7,300 nt of DNA from Alistipes sp. (lineage in GTDB: Bacteria > Bacteroidota > Bacteroidia > Bacteroidales > Rikenellaceae), in contig JAGBTW010000121.1 of the NCBI GenBank assembly GCA_017631135.1, positions 1-7,300 of the forward strand, read 5' to 3'. Below, piece by piece: positions 5,766-7,300 of the stretch. The notes beneath the pieces are model-generated. The model was given only the letters and a program-made list of their open reading frames with translations. It searched no databases and was not told the DNA's origin. Positions within the stretch are counted from its first letter, which is position 1; every line of letters begins with the position of its first letter. Made by a program: the position numbers and the translations under genes.

Positions 5766-7300
5766 ATGAGAAAGATTTTATATATAGCATGCTGTGTAGC
5801 TTTTGCAGCCCTTATAGGTTGCACCGCTGACCCCACAACAACGATACAAGGCTTTGAGGCAGACACCTCGGCAATAGATGCCGAGGCACATGGCGGAGCC
5901 TATAAGGTTGCCATTCGCTCCGATAGGGAGTGGACAGCAGTTGTAGATGCCCCATGGGTCATGGTATCACCCGCAAATGGTCGTGGCGAGGTGCGCTGCG
6001 AGGTGCGCATCGACTCAACCCTTATCAACGATGCGCGCTCTACCGAGATACGTTTCTCGGCAGGTGGCGAGCTACTGCAGAGTGTAGAGGTCAACCAGGC
6101 GGGCTATGCACGCGCCGTGACACCCACAGAGAGCGAGGTAAAGGTTGCTGCATCAGCAGCACGCGCGCTACGCCACTTCGAGGTGGAGGTGAGTGCCAAT
6201 GTTGAGTTCGACATCGTGGCGGAGTACGACAGCGATGACGAGTGGCTTACTACGGAGGACTACACTCTAACGCTCAACCGCGGAGCACGCCCACGCACAA
6301 CAACGCTGGGCATAAACTGGAAGATGAACCACGACAACAAGGAGCGCGTAGCAAAGCTACACCTCCGTCCTCGCAATGGCGATGCCCTCGACACGCCCGC
6401 CACTATCGTCGTGCGCCAGATGGCAGCCCCAAAAATCGAGGATAACCGCCAGGGTGACTCACTCGCCATCATCGCGATACACGAGAAGCTCGAGTGTTGG
6501 AGCAACAACGCTATCTCCACCACCGAGAGCATGCAGCGCTGGAACTGTGTTCGTCTGTGGGAGGAGAGCGACCCCACGCTTCCCGCAAAGGAGGCTGTAG
6601 GTCGTGTGCGCGACATCGAGTTGAGCTACTTCGACACCGAGGAGGGTATACCCTATGAGATTAAGCACCTCAAATACCTCGAGACCATATCGCTATATGG
6701 CAACGTGAACACCATGATTAAGGAGATAGAAATGGGCGAGGAGATTTGCGAGTTGGAGCATATAAAGGCTATCCGCGTCGCGGCATTCGGTCTTGTGTCG
6801 CTACCCAAGAACTTCGCAAAGTTGGGCGACACGCTCGAGGAGCTCGACCTCAACTCCAACAACTTCAGCGCCATCCCCGAGGTGCTCACAATGGAGAACT
6901 TCCCCAAGCTCAAGAGCCTCGACCTAACCGCCAACCGTCGCGCTGCAATCAGCGACCTTCGTGGCGCAGCATCGAGCGACAGCGGCATAGGCATGCACCA
7001 CAACACGGCAAAGGATAACGCCCTGCGCCGACTGCTGCTTTGGGAAAACCTCGAAGAGCTGGAGCTCTCCTACGACTATTTTGAGGGTTCTATCCCCGAC
7101 TTCACCGTGGGCGAGGATAATGTGCGAGCATACACTGAGGCAGATGTTGCCGAGCGTGGCGACACCGTTCAGTGGGCAGTTGCTAACAACCTACCACGCA
7201 TCCTTCCCAATATGCGTACTCTGCGTCTCAACCTAAACTTCCTCTCGGGCGAGCTTCCCGATTGGTTGCTCTACCACCCCCGACTTATGGAGTGGAGTGC
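5766..7300 (+). CDS. BACON-BACON-LRR surface lipoprotein, N-terminal 511 residues (3' end outside window)
   Basis: The frame runs from ATG 5766 to the right edge without a stop (511 codons plus 2 bases). It begins MRKILYIACCVAFAAL followed by lipobox LIGC, Cys19 being the lipidation site. Residues about 28-113 form a clear BACON domain: Trp56 (DREWTAVVDAPW), Trp64, VSPANGRGEVRCEVRI, then a closing VEVNQAGY strand with Gln111. Residues about 116-220 look like a diverged second copy: EWLTT with Trp160, a basic RVAKLHLRP strand, and ATIVVRQ ending at Gln218. An LRR cap follows at 231: DSLAIIAIHEKLECW, then MQRWNCVRLW and GRVRDIELS, then a GIPYEIKHLKYLETISLYGN repeat. Further LRRs include LEELDLNSNNFSAIP (near Asp361), LKSLDLTANR, LEELELSYDYFEGSIPD and MRTLRLNLNFLSGELPDWL. 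The cap resembles the one in the preceding LRR lipoprotein, so the two are probably distant paralogues with different N-terminal domains. It lies 8 bases after that gene. A surface binding role is inferred; the ligand is unknown. Confidence 0.9.
   Translation, partial: MRKILYIACCVAFAALIGCTADPTTTIQGFEADTSAIDAEAHGGAYKVAIRSDREWTAVVDAPWVMVSPANGRGEVRCEVRIDSTLINDARSTEIRFSAGGELLQSVEVNQAGYARAVTPTESEVKVAASAARALRHFEVEVSANVEFDIVAEYDSDDEWLTTEDYTLTLNRGARPRTTTLGINWKMNHDNKERVAKLHLRPRNGDALDTPATIVVRQMAAPKIEDNRQGDSLAIIAIHEKLECWSNNAISTTESMQRWNCVRLWEESDPTLPAKEAVGRVRDIELSYFDTEEGIPYEIKHLKYLETISLYGNVNTMIKEIEMGEEICELEHIKAIRVAAFGLVSLPKNFAKLGDTLEELDLNSNNFSAIPEVLTMENFPKLKSLDLTANRRAAISDLRGAASSDSGIGMHHNTAKDNALRRLLLWENLEELELSYDYFEGSIPDFTVGEDNVRAYTEADVAERGDTVQWAVANNLPRILPNMRTLRLNLNFLSGELPDWLLYHPRLMEWS
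6456..7300 (+). repeat. Plant-type LRR cap and repeats (protein-level), continuing beyond the window
   Basis: Encoded residues 231-511. The cap has Trp residues and a GRV turn, followed by a G-IP-EI-L-YLETISLYGN unit typical of plant-type LRRs. More regular units follow, such as LEELDLNSNNFSAIPE, LKSLDLTANRR, LEELELSYDYFEGSIPD and LRLNLNFLSGELPDWL. Two non-LRR loops interrupt the series, at about 6961-7020 (Ser/Gly/His-rich: ASSDSGIGMHHNTAKDN) and about 7105-7185 (acidic). The repeat array is still in register at the last base, so the solenoid continues outside the window. Confidence 0.8.

Noticed and set aside
5930..7018. Several short open frames on both strands inside the last lipoprotein gene
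   Set aside because: The frame from 5766 runs uninterrupted to the window end with a signal peptide, BACON and LRR motifs; the others are Arg- or Ser-rich out-of-frame readings without domain signals.

Overview
The window looks like chromosomal DNA from a gut-type Bacteroidota, most likely order Bacteroidales. The evidence is a SusD/RagB-family C-terminus followed by four consecutive lipoproteins built from families typical of that phylum (a DUF4843/DUF4984-like protein, BACON-like domains, a DUF4458-like domain, leucine-rich repeats). Start codons have no Shine-Dalgarno motif and sit behind A/T-rich leaders, which also fits. Base composition looks like roughly 50-55% GC. Genus cannot be fixed; a Rikenellaceae/Alistipes-like or similar genome is only a guess.

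Layout, all on the + strand and almost gap-free: (1) 2-619, C-terminal part of a SusD/RagB outer-membrane nutrient-binding protein, cut by the left edge; (2) 624-1520, 298-aa lipoprotein, DUF4843/DUF4984-like; (3) 1546-3117, 523-aa lipoprotein with an N-terminal BACON-like domain, possibly DUF5003-like; (4) 3130-5757, 875-aa lipoprotein with an N-terminal DUF4458-like region and a long leucine-rich-repeat (LRR) part; (5) 5766-7300, lipoprotein with two BACON-like domains followed by LRRs, cut by the right edge (511 codons seen). The gaps between genes are 4, 25, 12 and 8 bases. This, plus the shared strand, indicates one transcription unit whose promoter and SusC/RagA partner should lie upstream of the window. 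No terminator, promoter, RNA gene, mobile element, CRISPR array or enzyme gene is visible, and no stretch over 300 bases lacks a gene.

Working model (inference): the SusD-like protein and its unseen SusC partner form a TonB-dependent importer. The four lipoproteins, all with lipobox signal peptides, would be displayed at the cell surface as accessory binding proteins. No glycoside hydrolase, lyase, peptidase or sulfatase is present in the visible part, so the substrate cannot be named.

The most unusual signal is at the DNA-word level. The tetranucleotide GATC does not occur once in 7300 bases, although about 28 copies would be expected by chance and about 100 GAT trinucleotides are present. 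Isoleucine codons change accordingly: ATC is common in general but never follows a G. CCGG is also very rare (one copy). This suggests genome-wide avoidance of a restriction or methylation target.
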